Source: Amorphophallus konjac (taxonomy: Eukaryota; Streptophyta; Magnoliopsida; Alismatales; Araceae). Taken from it: 64,000 nucleotides of DNA. Where the stretch lies: assembly GCA_022559845.1 (NCBI GenBank), contig CM040121.1, positions 511,480,566 through 511,544,565 of the forward strand, in the 5' to 3' direction. The translations under genes and the position numbers were made by a program. Positions 23,903-35,199 of this stretch are shown here, one piece after another (within the stretch, counting starts at the first letter, position 1; every line of letters starts with the position of its first letter). The notes beneath the pieces are model-generated. The model was not told where the DNA came from. It worked only from the letters and a program-made list of their open reading frames with translations, and searched no databases.

Positions 23903-25036
23903 GCTGTAACGACCCGAGAATCCGATTACCGGGAAGGCTCGATAACCCAAGACTCGCACCGCCACCTACGAGTCCGAAGACTCGGAAGGGTTAGAAGGAT
24001 GGTGTGGAAACTACGCAAGTATCACAAGTAATTGCAGAAATTAAACAGTTATAATATTAAGCAGAAAATAAATTAGCATTTTACATGGTCCACAATAGAA
24101 AATAAATAACAACAACAGTAGTCCACAACTAGTACAGAAACAAGAAAGAAAAGTACAGCTACATGGGGCATACCCCGGCTCTGACCTCTGGCACTACCTC
24201 TGGGCACCCGCACCACGCTGCACCCCAGACGCGCACCCCTGGGGCGGCGCCTCACCTGAAACACGGTGAAAACACGCAGGGAATGAGTCTCGGAACAAGA
24301 CTCAGTAGGGATCACTCGAACCCTATCTCGTAAAACGGGAAACCACTACGCTAGCGGTAGGAGAGTACCTCGGAAAGGAAAGCCATGCACTCTACACAAT
24401 AAAGACCCTATGGCACGCAAACCGGCACACGTGCCACGGTGAGGCAACCGAAACTCAACGGTCGACCCGACAAAATCTGAAGGTCAAAGCCACGAAACTG
24501 ACAGTCTAACACTCCGTACTCGACAGGAGTACCTCCCACTAGAAGCACAGCCGGTAGCGTCCCCTGACGTCTTACACCGCACTGCAGGTGGATTGCCTGA
24601 CGTGGTAGCGCCTACCCAAGGCACGAACACCGCACAAGTAACCACAAACAAGTGACTAGCTGGGGTCACGCCCGTCGACGTGGGTCCAACCGCCCCCAAC
24701 CACGTGTACACACACAGACCGCGCGTCCCTGGTCTGGCCCTCTGACTAGTTTTCCCCTCAGCCGGACTCTGGCCGCAAGACGTGGGACCCGACGGCAACC
24801 GGTCCACAAACCGCCTCTAAGGGTAAGCCCGTACACCACTCCCTGGTGCGACCTGTACAGCGTACTGGAAGACTACGACTAGTGGAGGGTCACTGAAGGA
24901 GTAGACTCTCAAGTCACGGAAAACGACGCCCGCATCCGACGACGCACGGGGACCACCCAACGCACCGGCCCCGTCGCACGGTGACCACAGTCGGACCAAA
25001 AAATGGGGTTGCAACCCTCTTGGGGCAACCAGGCGC

Positions 25037-25471
25037 CTGACGGTCCACCCCTGGACCGTCACAGGCACGTGACGGTCTAGGCGGGACCGTCACAGGAAGC
25101 CTGACGGTCCTACGCAGGCCGTCACACTCTGAGCGCAAAGCGAAGCGTAACGCGCCTGCCTTGGCGCGTTACAGACTGTGACGCCCCCACGCAGGCGAGT
25201 CACGGGGTGTGACGGCCCACACCGGGGGCGTCACACCGCCTGGGGGTTCAACCGCCCAAAGGCGCCCTAACGCGCCCACCCTGGGCCGTTACAAGGATGT
25301 GACGCGACTGGCCTGGTGCGTCACATGCCTTGACCCCAACGGTCAAATCAACGGTCACAAACCAACGGTCGGATGCCTCTGACGGCCCACCCCAGGCGCG
25401 TTACATGCATGTAACGGTCTATCAGGGGCCGTCACACCCCCATCCCCCAGCTGGCCTGGAAGGACCGTTAC
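25037..25471. repeat. Palindromic module array, element C right LTR
   Basis: The order of dyads is the same as in the left LTR up to about 25450. The sequence then jumps to the tail of the last module (GGAAGGACCGTTAC), losing about four modules. Confidence 0.85.
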
Positions 25472-26032
25472 ACACACTCGACGGCGAAACGGCGGGAAAC
25501 GCCCAAAAACTTCAACCACGCCCCCATGCCTCCACCGGAGAGGGAGAAATCAAAGGGGAAGACCCCTGGGGACCCCTAGCATGATTCTAGGCCATCAAAA
25601 CGCGAAATCATGCATCAAATCCATAGATCGGGCGAGCTCTCCCCAAATCATGGAAAACCCCCAACATGCTCAATCACACCCCTCTCGACCTCCCCTCGGC
25701 CTATAAACCACAGAAATGAACGGCGGGGAGCTAGGGAACGTCACCCTATCTCAATGGAGCGAATGCTCCGCCGGATCATCCCTGAATTGCGAAGAACGCT
25801 TTTAGAACCCTGCCTCCCCACGCTTCCCACGCTTGCCGCACGCCCGCACGATCGTCTCGACGTCACCCACGTCCTTGCCACGTCGCACCGCCGCCGTCTG
25901 CAGCCGAAACGGCGGTCGCCGTGCTCGAACGGGAGAGAGGGAGAGGGAGAGGGCGGCCACGGCTTGGGGAAGGAAGGAGGAAGAAGAAGAAGAAGAAAGA
26001 GAAGGTGGGGGAGAGAGAGAAAATAGGGGGGG

Positions 26033-26041
26033 TATTTATAG
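26033..26041 (-). promoter_or_regulatory. Element C 5' LTR TATA box
   Basis: Minus strand CTATAAATA, conserved between both C LTRs. The start site is predicted about 30 bases further along the minus strand. The module array would then lie in transcribed leader RNA. Confidence 0.65.
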
Positions 26042-26379
26042 GAAAATCCGAAAATTTCAGAAAATACCGAAAAATAGAAAATTACATTTCCGGAATCCTC
26101 GGAACGCACCGATCGCAACGGTACCACTCGTGCCCAGGTGAACGACCTGGTTCACCCGCACCGAGGTTCCGAAGGAATTACCGAAACACACACCGGAAAT
26201 CGAAAAACACGCGCGGAAAAGTCGCGGAACGCCTTCGGGCCTCCGAAACAACTCCGGATCGCGCTGATCCAAACACGAAGAATGACCGAAACGGAATTGC
26301 GGACACAACGGAGCCAGACACTCCTAAAAACCAGATCCGGGACCCACGAAGAAGGATCCGAAAGGTCCGAGATATTACA

Positions 26380-28227
26380 AATATCCAATAGAGAGGTCCT
26401 CATGTCCAAGAATAATGTTCCTATAGTGCAAAGTGTAACTAATGGACATATACCTGAATATACACCATGTACTTAGAGAAATGACTCTATAGATAGAAAA
26501 GAATGTGTAACAATGTGAAACCAAGATAAAACTCTGTCAATATAACATTAGAAAATCATGATTTAGAATACAAAACTATAGAGTTTTAGCCAATGAAATT
26601 AGCATAACTTAAAATAACCTAAGACACATTAATCATGCAATTTGATTATGAATCAGTAACTAAACTTGAAGTCATGATAATAGGTCCATCTTAGCTATCT
26701 AAGCTTATTTATAAGTAAACTTAACTGGTTATTATTCTGCCTTGGGCTGGCAGAACACATGGATCTGACAGTCTAGGATAGGCGCGTTACAATGCTTGTG
26801 ACGATTTATCGAGGGGCCGTTACAGTGGTGTAACGCTCCTGCTAGGGTGCGTCAGAGACAATAGAACAATAAAGCACAACAGGGTGTGACGATCTATCGT
26901 AAGGCTGTTACATTCATGTGACGGTCTTACGTTGGTGCGTCAGAGAATCTGCTAACAGTAAACTAAGTAAAGGTTTATGAAAACATAACATGTCTGGAAA
27001 TCAAAATACTACCACTGTCCTAGTCATGATAACGAAATATAGGCCAACTATATGCATGGGTTTAGTGAATAGACATGATAATATCTTTTAATTTTCATTT
27101 AGGGCTAAGAGATGCATGAATGTATAGAACTATTAGATCATGAAATTCTTAGTCTATAATACATGAAATCAAGCACAACCAGAGGAATTTTATTCCTAAC
27201 AAGCTATTTTTGCCAATCATGAGATATCATACCTCATTTTAAAACCTTTAAACTTCGAATTTGATGCTAGGTGCTACCCTTAGTCCCTTGTGCTTCTTGT
27301 GATAAATCGGCAACTTCAATCTACTCTATTTCCTCAGCCTCTTGACCTAAGGATGTGAAATTTTGAGGGTAAGAAGATGAAACTATTGGGAACAAAAGTT
27401 CTAAATGATTGAATTCTAATTACCTCGTTTAGACGTCCTAATTTCAGGGGACTTGCGTTCAGATTCTTGGGTTGCTAAGGTTGAATCAGCAACTTTGGAA
27501 GCTTCTATCTCCTTGGTTGCTTGATCTCCTAGCACGAAATTTGGAGAACTATTAGTATAATGTATACTAAACAAAATATTCTAAAGAACTTACCTGAAAT
27601 TATATCTCATTACATTGATTCTTCATGAGCCAAAAGTAAGGGTTGCTCAGTTCAAAACTAGGTCCTATTTATAGAGTTTTGACTAGGGTTTAAAGATTAG
27701 ATCGATTCTAGAGTCCTTAATTTACCAGAACCTAATCCCTAAGAGTCCTTAGTAATGTTATAAGCTCTCTCAAGTCGATCTCTTATAGATAAGATCCCAA
27801 AGTTCTAATCTTTTTGCTCGTTCTTTCTTTCACGGAACTATGAGAGTGTAACGCATCAGCCTAGGTATGTTACAGGACTGTGGCGGTCGCCCGATAGACC
27901 GTTACATTCAACGTGTATATGGTTTCAATTTAATAAAACTCTTTTATTCGTTTATCTACATAATTATCTTATATAAATAATATTTATTCTTAAAATACGT
28001 GAATAAGCTAATTACCCTTCTAGAATATGGGCCAAACTTGATGGGCTTGGTCCATAAACCTTTTGGATAATAATTAGATAGGCTAGGTTAACTAATTAGC
28101 CTAATTGAGCCTTATAATGACTTATTAATCCAATAACCCCTTCATTAATTTATTTAAGCCTTTATAATTTCTAGAAAATTATTTTAAAATTCAAAAATTA
28201 TATATATATAAATTCTGGGACACTACA
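26380..28227 (-). repeat. Element A 5' LTR, outer part
   Basis: This resumes A's LTR after element C (26380..26384 is the duplicated AATAT) and ends CACTACA at 28227. Positions 27903..28227 match the window's first 326 bases. Palindromic modules of exactly 26 nt lie at 26765..26790, 26798..26823, 26830..26855, 26886..26911, 26918..26943, 27848..27873 and 27880..27905. A TATA candidate (minus CTATAAATA) is near 27665..27675. No protein-coding sequence was seen. Confidence 0.92.
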
Positions 28228-28445
28228 TAAAATTTTTAAAAAACTATTCTAACTCTGTTTCTTCTCTCTCTAAGGGTCTCTTCGATAAAGTTTATTCCGT
28301 TTTAAAAATTTTCAAAATTCAACTTTTGAGAGTGCCTCTAATAGAGTGGAGATTTATTGGGTGTGTTCCGTCGCATCTGAAAAGTGCCCTAGGTTTATTT
28401 GGTAGTTGGTGTTGGGAGAAATACTTTTACATATTCGTTGGGCTT
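28228..28445. other. Short flank between element A and the element D locus
   Basis: This is 218 bp of AT-rich, pyrimidine-rich sequence with no recognised gene. The first five bases after A (TAAAA) would be its target duplication, but the other copy is outside the window. Confidence 0.5.
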
Positions 28446-28477
28446 GTTTGTTTGGAGGATAAGGGCGGATACCTCAG
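28446..28477. repeat. Left piece of a possible MITE split by element D
   Basis: GTTTGTTTGGAGGATAAG (28446..28463) pairs as an inverted repeat with 38701..38718, matching at 15 of 18 positions by eye. Joined across D (with one CTCAG copy), the two flanks would make an element of about 230 bp. No target duplication was established for it. Confidence 0.4.
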
Positions 28478-29598
28478 TGTAACGACCCGAGAATCCGATT
28501 ACCGGGAAGGCCCGATAACCCGAGACTCGCACCGCCACCCACGAGTCCGAAGACTCGGAAGGGTTAAAAGGATGGTGTGGAAACTACATAGTTATCACAA
28601 GTAATTGCAGAAATTAAATAGTTATGATATTAAGCAGGAAATAAGATAACAATTTACATGGTCCAAAAAATAAAATAACCACGACAACAGTCCACGACTA
28701 GTACAGTGATAAGAAAGAAAAGTACAGCTACACGGGGCATCCCCCGGCTCAGACCTCTGGCACTACCTCTGGGCACCCGCACCACGCTGCGCTCCTGACG
28801 CGCTCCCCGAAGGTGGCGTCTCACCTGAAACACGGTGAAAACACGCAGGGAATGAGTCTCGGAACAAGACTCAGTAGGGATCACTCGAACCCTACCTCGC
28901 AAAGCGAGAAACCACTACTCTAGCGGTAGGAGAGTACCTCGGAAAGGAAAGCCCTGTACTCTACAAAGCAAGACTCTACGGCACGCAAACCGACACACGT
29001 GCTACGAAGAGAAGACTGAAGCTCAACGGTCACCGACAAACCCGAAGGTCGGAAACACACGACTGACAGTCTGACACTCTGTACTCGACAGGAGTACCAC
29101 CCACATGAAGCACAGCCGGTAGCGTCCCCTGACGTCTTACACCGCACCGCAGGTGAACCGCCTGACGTGGTAGGTCCTACCCGAGGCGCAAACATCGAAA
29201 AGTAACTCACAACAAGTGACTAGCTGGGGTCACGCCCGTCGACGTGGGTCCAACCGCCCCCAACCACGTGTGCACACACAGACCACGCGTCCTAGGTCTG
29301 GCCCTCTGACCGGTTTTCCCCCGCAGCCGGACTCTGGCTACGACGAGGGGCCTACGGTAACCGGTCCACAAACCGTCTCGAAAGGTGGGTGCCCGTACAC
29401 CACTCCCAGGTGAGACCAGCACCGCGTACTGGTGGGCTACGACTAGTGGAGGGTCGCTAAAGGAGTAGACTCTCAAGTCACGGAAAACAACGCCCAAGCC
29501 CGACAACGTGTGGGAATCACCCCACGCACTAGTCCCGCCACACGGAGACCACGGTCGGAGAAAAGTAAGGTTGCCACCTTCATGGGACAACTCAGGAA

Positions 29599-30136
29599 GT
29601 GGCGGTCTACCCTCAGACCGTCACTGCCAAATGGCGGTCCACTCTAGGGCCGTCACTTAAAATGGCGGTCTAAGGCGGACCGTCACTCAACACGGGGGAA
29701 AGGGAAGTAACGGCCCAGGCCCAGCGCGTTACACGGATGTAACGCGCTTAGCCTAGCGCGTTACACGCCCCTCCACGGCACAGATTCAAAAAGGGATGTA
29801 ACGGCCCTGTCCGGGCGCGTTACTCACATGTAACGCACCTGGACCAGCGCGTTACATGGCCCTCATGCCTGGGGTAAACACAGGAAGTAACGCTCCTGCC
29901 CCAGGGCGTTACACGCATATAACGCACCTAGAATGGCGCGTCACATGGCCTGACCCCCAACGGTCAAAACCAACGGTCGAAAATCATGTGACGGCCCAGC
30001 CCAGGGGCGTCACTAGCAAACGGCGGCCAGTCGCAGGACCGTTACAGCCCTCGACCCCAAAGGCCAACACCCAGGGAAGTAACGCACCCCTCTAGGGGCG
30101 TTACAAGCATGTGACGGTCACTGGAGTGACCGTCGC
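29599..30136. repeat. Palindromic module array, element D left LTR
   Basis: Modules of 25 to 26 nt include 29599..29624 (arms GTGGCGGTC and GACCGTCAC), 29631..29656 and 30111..30136 (arms GTGACGGTC and GACCGTCGC). Middle modules have the form GTAACGCGC, 8 bases, GCGCGTTAC. About a dozen or more are present. Confidence 0.87.
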
Positions 30137-30700
30137 TAGCCCCAGAGCACGCTACGGCGGGAAAACCCCAAAAACACCAACCACGCCCCCGTATCTCCAC
30201 CGGAGAGGGGGGAAAACAAGGGGGAAGACCCCTGGGGACCCCTAGCATGCATCTAAGCCACCAAAACATAGAATCATGGGCTAAAACCATAGATCGGGCG
30301 GCTCACCCCCAAAATATGGAAAAACCCCAAAAATGCCCAAACATGCCTCTCTCGGCCTCCCCGCGGCCTACAAACCACGGAAAAGAACGGCGAAGAGCTA
30401 GGGAACGTCACCCTACCTCAATGGAGCGAATGCTCCGCCGGATCGTCCACGAATCGCGAAGAACGCTTGAAAACCCTCGTTCTTCCTTAAGCTTCCCACG
30501 CTCGCCGCACGCCCCCACGACCGCCTCGCCGCCGCCCACGTCACCGCGCCGTCGCCCCGCCGCCGTCTGCAGTCGGAGGGGAGCTCGCCGTGGCCAACCG
30601 GGAGGAAGAGAGGGAGAGGGAGGGAGACACGGTGGAGGAGGAAGGAGGAAGAAGAAGAGAGGAAGAAGAAGATGGTTGGGGAGAGAGAAAAGAAAAAGGG

Positions 30701-30708
30701 TTTTATAG
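30701..30708 (-). promoter_or_regulatory. Element D LTR TATA box (left copy)
   Basis: Minus strand CTATAAAA, also at 38179..38186 in the right LTR, followed by a CT-rich tract. It aligns with the TATA box of element C. Confidence 0.65.
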
Positions 30709-31047
30709 AAAAACCCGAAAAATGCGGAAAATACCAAAAATTAGGAAATTACACCCCCACGATCCTCGGAACGTACCGATCGCAACGGTACCACTCGTGC
30801 CCGTGTGAACAGCCCGGTTCACCCGCAGCGAGCGTCCGAAGAGAAAAGCCGAAACCCGCGCCGGAAATCGGAAATCACGCACGGAAAAAGCCGCGGAACG
30901 CCTCCGGGCCTCCGAAACGACTCCGGATCGCGCCGATCCGAACACGAAAGATGTCCGAAACGAAATTTCGGACACAACAGAGTCGAACGCTCCGAAAACC
31001 AGATCCGGAACCCACGAAGAAGGATCCGAAAGGTCCGGGATATTACA

Positions 31048-31064
31048 GCCCTCCCCCCTTAAGA
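31048..31064 (-). other. Element D polypurine tract
   Basis: Minus strand CTTAAGGGGGGAGGGC directly inside the left LTR. Confidence 0.85.
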
Positions 31065-31114
31065 AATTTCGTCCTCGAAATTGAGAACAACCAGAGGGGA
31101 AAGAAGAGGAAGAC

Positions 31115-31645
31115 TCACTCAAACAGATACGGGAACTGCTGACGCATCTCGTCCTCACGTTCCCAAGAAGCCTCACCACCAGAGTGTCGCTGCCACACGA
31201 CCTTTACCAAGGGAATGACCTTGTTCCGCAGGTGCTGCTCTCGCCTATCCTCCACGCGGATCGGAAACTCTGGGAGAGAAAGATCTGGAGTCACCTCAGG
31301 CCAAACGGAAAACTCGAGCACATGAGAGTCATCGGGCATATACTTCCGCAACATCGAGACGTGGAACACGTCATGCACCGACGCCAACTCAGGAGGCAAC
31401 TGCAACCGGTAAGCAACCTCACCGATGCGCTCCACAATCGCGAAAGGACCAATATAGCGGGGACTCAGCTTCCCACGCCGTCCAAAACGCATCACCCCCT
31501 TCATCGGAGAAACTCTCAAGAACACATGATCGCCCACGGCGAACTCGAGGGGCTGCCTCCTACAGTCAGCATAGCTCTTCTGCCGACTCTGGGCTGCCAA
31601 CATGTTCTGACGAACCAGGTGCACAACATCCACACATTGCTGCAC
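31115..31645 (-). pseudogene. Element D integrase C-terminal and chromodomain-like region
   Basis: This is the in-frame continuation of the pol frame below a single TAG (after TGPE, where C has Leu). It reads VQQCVDVVHLVRQNMLAAQS, then FLRVSPMKGVMRFG, LSPRYIGPFAIVERIGEVAY, VHDVFHVSMLRKYMPDDSHV and finally a chromodomain-like tail, VIPLVKVVWQRHSGGEASWE. In Tekay elements this tail is the divergent chromodomain that interacts with chromatin. Unlike C, the tail's second Trp is intact and the frame closes normally. Confidence 0.93.
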
Positions 31646-33919
31646 CTATTCCGGTCCCGTCAAAACACGCTCACCCACCTCAAACCAATCGAGTGGAGTC
31701 CGACAAGGACGCCCGTACAATGCCTCATAAGGAGCCATGCCGATGCTCGAATGATAGCTGTTGTTATAGGCAAACTCCACCAACGGTAGGTGATGTATCC
31801 AACTCCCCTGCCACTCCAGGTAGCAGGATCTCAGCATGTCCTCCAAAGTCTGAATGGTCCTCTCAGACTGACCATCTGACTGAGGATGATATGCCGAGCT
31901 AAATGCCAACTCCGTGCCAAGAGCTCGCTGGAAACTCCTCCAGAATCCAGAAGTGAAGCGCGGATCCCGATCCGACACGATCGAAATGGGAACCCCATGC
32001 AACGGAACGATCCGCTCCACATAAAGACGAGCCAACTTAGGCACGCTCCAGCTGACCTTGACCGGTAGCAACCGAGTCACCTTCGTCAGCCGATCCACCA
32101 GCAACCAAATACTGTCCTGCCCACTCGGGGTTCTTGGCAATCCCACCACAAAATCCGTGGTCACATGGTCCCACTTCCAAGCAGGAACATCCAAGGGCTG
32201 GAGAGTACCGCCTGGTCGCTGATGCTCCGCCTTCACCTGCTGACAGATCAGGCACCTGGCCACAAATTCTGCGACATCTCTCTTCATGCCAGGCCACCAG
32301 AACTGCCTCCGCAAGTTCCGATACATCTTCGTCGCACCCGGGTGTACAGTGTACCTGCTCCCATGAGCCTCGCGTAACACCGCACGACGAACCTGCTCCT
32401 CAGCTGAGACGTACAACCTGCCACGAAACCTCGCAGCACCGTCCTCGCCGAGCTCTACGTCAGCCATAGCCAAAATCCGGGGCAACTCAGGGTCCGCATG
32501 TTGAGCCTCTGTCACCTGACGACGGATAGCAGGAGTGACAGTCAGACTCGCAAGCACAGCCAACCCTGGCTCCTGGGGAATCTTGAGCCTGAAAGATACC
32601 TCGGGCACTTGTTCCCAGAGCCTCCACCTCCTCAACATCAAGGCACTGACCGCAACCTTTTGACTCAAGGCATCGGCGACGACATTCATCCTGCCTGGCT
32701 GATAAGACAGGGTGAAGTTATAGTCCTTCATGAACCCCTTCCAACGCTTTTGCCTGAGGTTCAGGTCCTTCTGCGAGAACACGTACCTCAAGCTCTGATG
32801 GTCAGTGAACACCTCGAACTTCTCACCGTACAGATAATGCCTCCAGATCTTCAGCGCGAAGATTACAGCCGCCAACTCAAGGTCATGGGTAGGGTAGTTC
32901 TCCTCGTGAGGCTTTAGCTGCCGAGATGCATAAGCCACCACTCTACCATGCTGCATCAGAACAACACCCAGTCCAACGCCGGAAGCATCTGTACACACCA
33001 CGAAACCTCCCGATCCAGAAGGCAAAACCAACACCGGAGCCGAGGTGAGCAATCTCTTCAGCTCCCTGAAGCTCTGCTCACACTCCTCGGACCAAACGAA
33101 AGGTATATCCTTCCGTGTGAGCCTAGTCATCGGGGTCGCAATGCGGGAAAAATCCTGGATAAACCGACGATAATAACCCGCAAGTCCCAAGAAACTCTGG
33201 ATCTCCGTCACCGACCTCGGCCTCGGCCATTGCATCACAGCCTCGACCTTGGCGGGATCCACGGAAATGCCATCACCAGAAATCACGTGCCCCAGAAAGT
33301 GCACCTCGCTGAGCCAAAACTCGCACTTGCTGAGCTTCGCATACAACTGGTGATCTCGCAACGTCTGCAGTACCACACTCAAATGGTACGCGTGCTCCTC
33401 AGCAGACCGCGAATAAACAAGGATGTCATCCACGAAAATGACCATAAACTGGTCCAAATACGGATGAAACACCCTCTGCATCAAGTCCATAAAGGCAGCT
33501 GGGGCATTGGTGAGCCCAAACGGCATCACCAGAAACTCATAATGCCCGTACCTCGAACTGAATGCAGTCTTCTCCACATCGGACTCGCGAATCCTCAACT
33601 GATAGTAACCTGACCGCAAATCAATCCGCGAGAACACTCGCGCAGACTGAAGCTGGTCGAACAAGTCATCGATCCGCGGCAACGGATACTTGTTCTTAAC
33701 GGTCACTTCATTCAGCTGCCGATAGTCAATGCACAGCCGCAGACTACCGTCCTTCTTCTTCACAAATAGCACGGGCGCACCCCGAGGGGAAAAACTCGGA
33801 CGAATGTACCCCTTGGCCAGCAGCTCCTGCAACTGCGCCCTCAACTCCCTTAGTTCAGCGGGGGCCATACGGTAGGGAGCCTTCGCCAAAGGTCCCGCAC
33901 CAGGTACAATCTCGATCAC
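31646..33919 (-). CDS. Element D reverse transcriptase, RNase H and integrase core (757 codons)
   Basis: This is the longest open pol frame in the window. RT: first catalytic Asp D100 in [25 protein letters not shown] at about 132, and FVDD with D164/D165. RNase H: D311, E348, D373, D416. Integrase: zinc site H519, H526, C556, C559, then the D589, D650, E686 triad with the expected 35-residue spacing. All catalytic residues are present. The first Met is internal, just after the frame change that separates it from protease (a missing base near 33930 compared with C). The frame ends at a TAG at the start of the integrase C-terminal domain. Confidence 0.96.
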   Translation of the reverse strand: MIEIVPGAGPLAKAPYRMAPAELRELRAQLQELLAKGYIRPSFSPRGAPVLFVKKKDGSLRLCIDYRQLNEVTVKNKYPLPRIDDLFDQLQSARVFSRIDLRSGYYQLRIRESDVEKTAFSSRYGHYEFLVMPFGLTNAPAAFMDLMQRVFHPYLDQFMVIFVDDILVYSRSAEEHAYHLSVVLQTLRDHQLYAKLSKCEFWLSEVHFLGHVISGDGISVDPAKVEAVMQWPRPRSVTEIQSFLGLAGYYRRFIQDFSRIATPMTRLTRKDIPFVWSEECEQSFRELKRLLTSAPVLVLPSGSGGFVVCTDASGVGLGVVLMQHGRVVAYASRQLKPHEENYPTHDLELAAVIFALKIWRHYLYGEKFEVFTDHQSLRYVFSQKDLNLRQKRWKGFMKDYNFTLSYQPGRMNVVADALSQKVAVSALMLRRWRLWEQVPEVSFRLKIPQEPGLAVLASLTVTPAIRRQVTEAQHADPELPRILAMADVELGEDGAARFRGRLYVSAEEQVRRAVLREAHGSRYTVHPGATKMYRNLRRQFWWPGMKRDVAEFVARCLICQQVKAEHQRPGGTLQPLDVPAWKWDHVTTDFVVGLPRTPSGQDSIWLLVDRLTKVTRLLPVKVSWSVPKLARLYVERIVPLHGVPISIVSDRDPRFTSGFWRSFQRALGTELAFSSAYHPQSDGQSERTIQTLEDMLRSCYLEWQGSWIHHLPLVEFAYNNSYHSSIGMAPYEALYGRPCRTPLDWFEVGERVLTGPE

Positions 33920-35166
33920 AAAATCGATCTCCCCTGGGGAGGTAATCCAGGCAACTCCTCAGGAAAAACATCGGAAAACTCGCACACCACCGTGATGTCC
34001 TCGACATCCGGCTCCATCCGGTCAGACACAACCACTGACGCGAGAAAACCCTGACACCCTGAATCAAGCAACCGACGGGCTCGAATAGCAGAGATAAGAA
34101 ATCGAGAAGAGGCGGAACGGATACCTTGGAAATAGAAGGTCCTCTTGCTCGGATGCTGGAAGTAGACCCTCTTCATCCCACAATCCACCATCGCTCCATG
34201 AGTCTCGAGCCAATCCATGCCTAGAATCACATCGTAATCCCTAAGCTGCAACGCATACAATCTGCCTGGCATACTCCGACCATCGATCCCCACCGGAACC
34301 TGGTCGAAGCAATACGGAGTGACCATAAAGTCACCCGAAGGTAACTCCACCGCCAAATGACAAGACAACTGGGTCACCGGCTCCTCGACGCTCGACGCGA
34401 AATCCTCCGAAATAAACGAATGAGACGCGCCAGAATCAAACAAAACCCGAGCCGCACAACCCAAAATCTGAACGGTACCTTCCACGAGCTGCGACGCCAC
34501 TGCCTCTGCCCTGGTCAAGTGCGTGATCTGGCCTCGAGCCCTCTGCCTGCCTCCCACGCTGGCTGACCTGGGTAGCGGCGGATACTGCCCCTGCTGCTGC
34601 TGCTGCTGCCTCTGCTGCTGGGGAAACTGCTGCTGCGGCGGTCTCTGTGGACAGTCACGCGCCATGTGCCCTGGCTGGTCACACCGAAAATAGATAATCG
34701 GCGCCGTGCACTGCCTGCCTGGGTGGGTCCCACCACACCGTGGACAAGGTCCTCGTGATCCACCCCCTGATCCCTGACGCTGCAAAGGAATCGGCTGCTG
34801 CACACTGCCCGATGAAGCTTGTCCCTGATCCTTGGGCTTCTTACGGAAACCCTTCTTCAAGAACTTCTTGACCTTCGAGCTAAAAGACGCAGATCCTGTC
34901 ACTGAAGCTGCCGATGCCGGTACTCCTGAACCACCCGACGCATGCTGGAAGAAACCTTGCTGCTGGGTACCCGACTGCTGGCTGCGACCTGACACAGACT
35001 GCCCCTGACTGATCGGTCCTCGAGTCCTCTGCATATCCATCTCCAAGGAAATCGCAACACGAGACGCTGTCTCTAGATCAGTGGCCCCATTCGCGATCAA
35101 ATGGTGCCTCAGCTCCAGCCTCAAGCCCTGTACAAACTGCGTGGTCCTCACCCTCTCATGCTCCAT
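33920..35166 (-). pseudogene. Element D gag C-terminus, zinc knuckles and protease
   Basis: The minus strand continues gag below a TGA near 35200. It has a basic Lys-rich patch (VKKFLKKGFRKKPKDQ), the knuckle CPRCGGTHPGRQC, and a second knuckle that reads [14 protein letters not shown], where the first Cys is Tyr although element C keeps Cys. A Gln-rich run follows, then the protease motif [15 protein letters not shown] and [11 protein letters not shown]. The frame ends [10 protein letters not shown] because one base is missing relative to C's [10 protein letters not shown]. Confidence 0.93.
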
Positions 35167-35199
35167 GACATAAGGTGCGCACCGACCCAGCTCGACAAA

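Larger units (their letters stand above)
16392..26379 (-). mobile_element. Element C: Tekay-like Ty3/gypsy retrotransposon inserted in A's LTR
   Basis: This 9,988-bp minus-strand element runs from TGTAACGACCCG to GATATTACA and is flanked by AATAT. Its LTRs are 2,621 and 2,475 bp and its interior is 4,892 bp. It carries PPT, integrase, RNase H, RT, protease, gag and PBS in plus-coordinate order. It is the same family as D by LTR ends, PBS leader and protein sequence, but more decayed. Several stops replace Trp codons, as expected from G-to-A change. The LTR length difference is mostly one 142-bp segment (17942..18083) present only in the left copy. Confidence 0.97.
23905..26379 (-). repeat. 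Element C 5' LTR (right copy)
   Basis: It is 2,475 bp with the same ends as the left copy. The palindromic array spans 25037..25471 and is shortened by a 142-bp deletion relative to 17942..18083. The TATA box is at 26033..26041. It is followed by the AATAT duplication at 26380..26384. Confidence 0.96.
28478..31047 (-). repeat. Element D 3' LTR (left copy)
   Basis: It is 2,570 bp, from TGTAACGACCCGAGAATCC to GGATATTACA. It contains the module array at 29599..30136 and a TATA box at 30701..30708, and ends at the PPT. Confidence 0.97.

Noticed and set aside
28326..28604. 92-codon plus-strand frame before element D
   Set aside because: It crosses the D insertion junction at 28478 and shows no domain.
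29599..30136. CRISPR-like array in the LTR
   Set aside because: Repeats are degenerate dyads with short, uneven linkers, in a plant retrotransposon LTR with no cas genes.
30408..30737. LTR reading frame with similar C-termini in C (25741..26127) and D, ending IRRSIRSIE(I/V)G
   Set aside because: Its ATG lies upstream of the predicted TATA box, it is broken in the left LTR of C, and the sequence is low-complexity Pro/Leu/Ser. Shared sequence follows from family descent.
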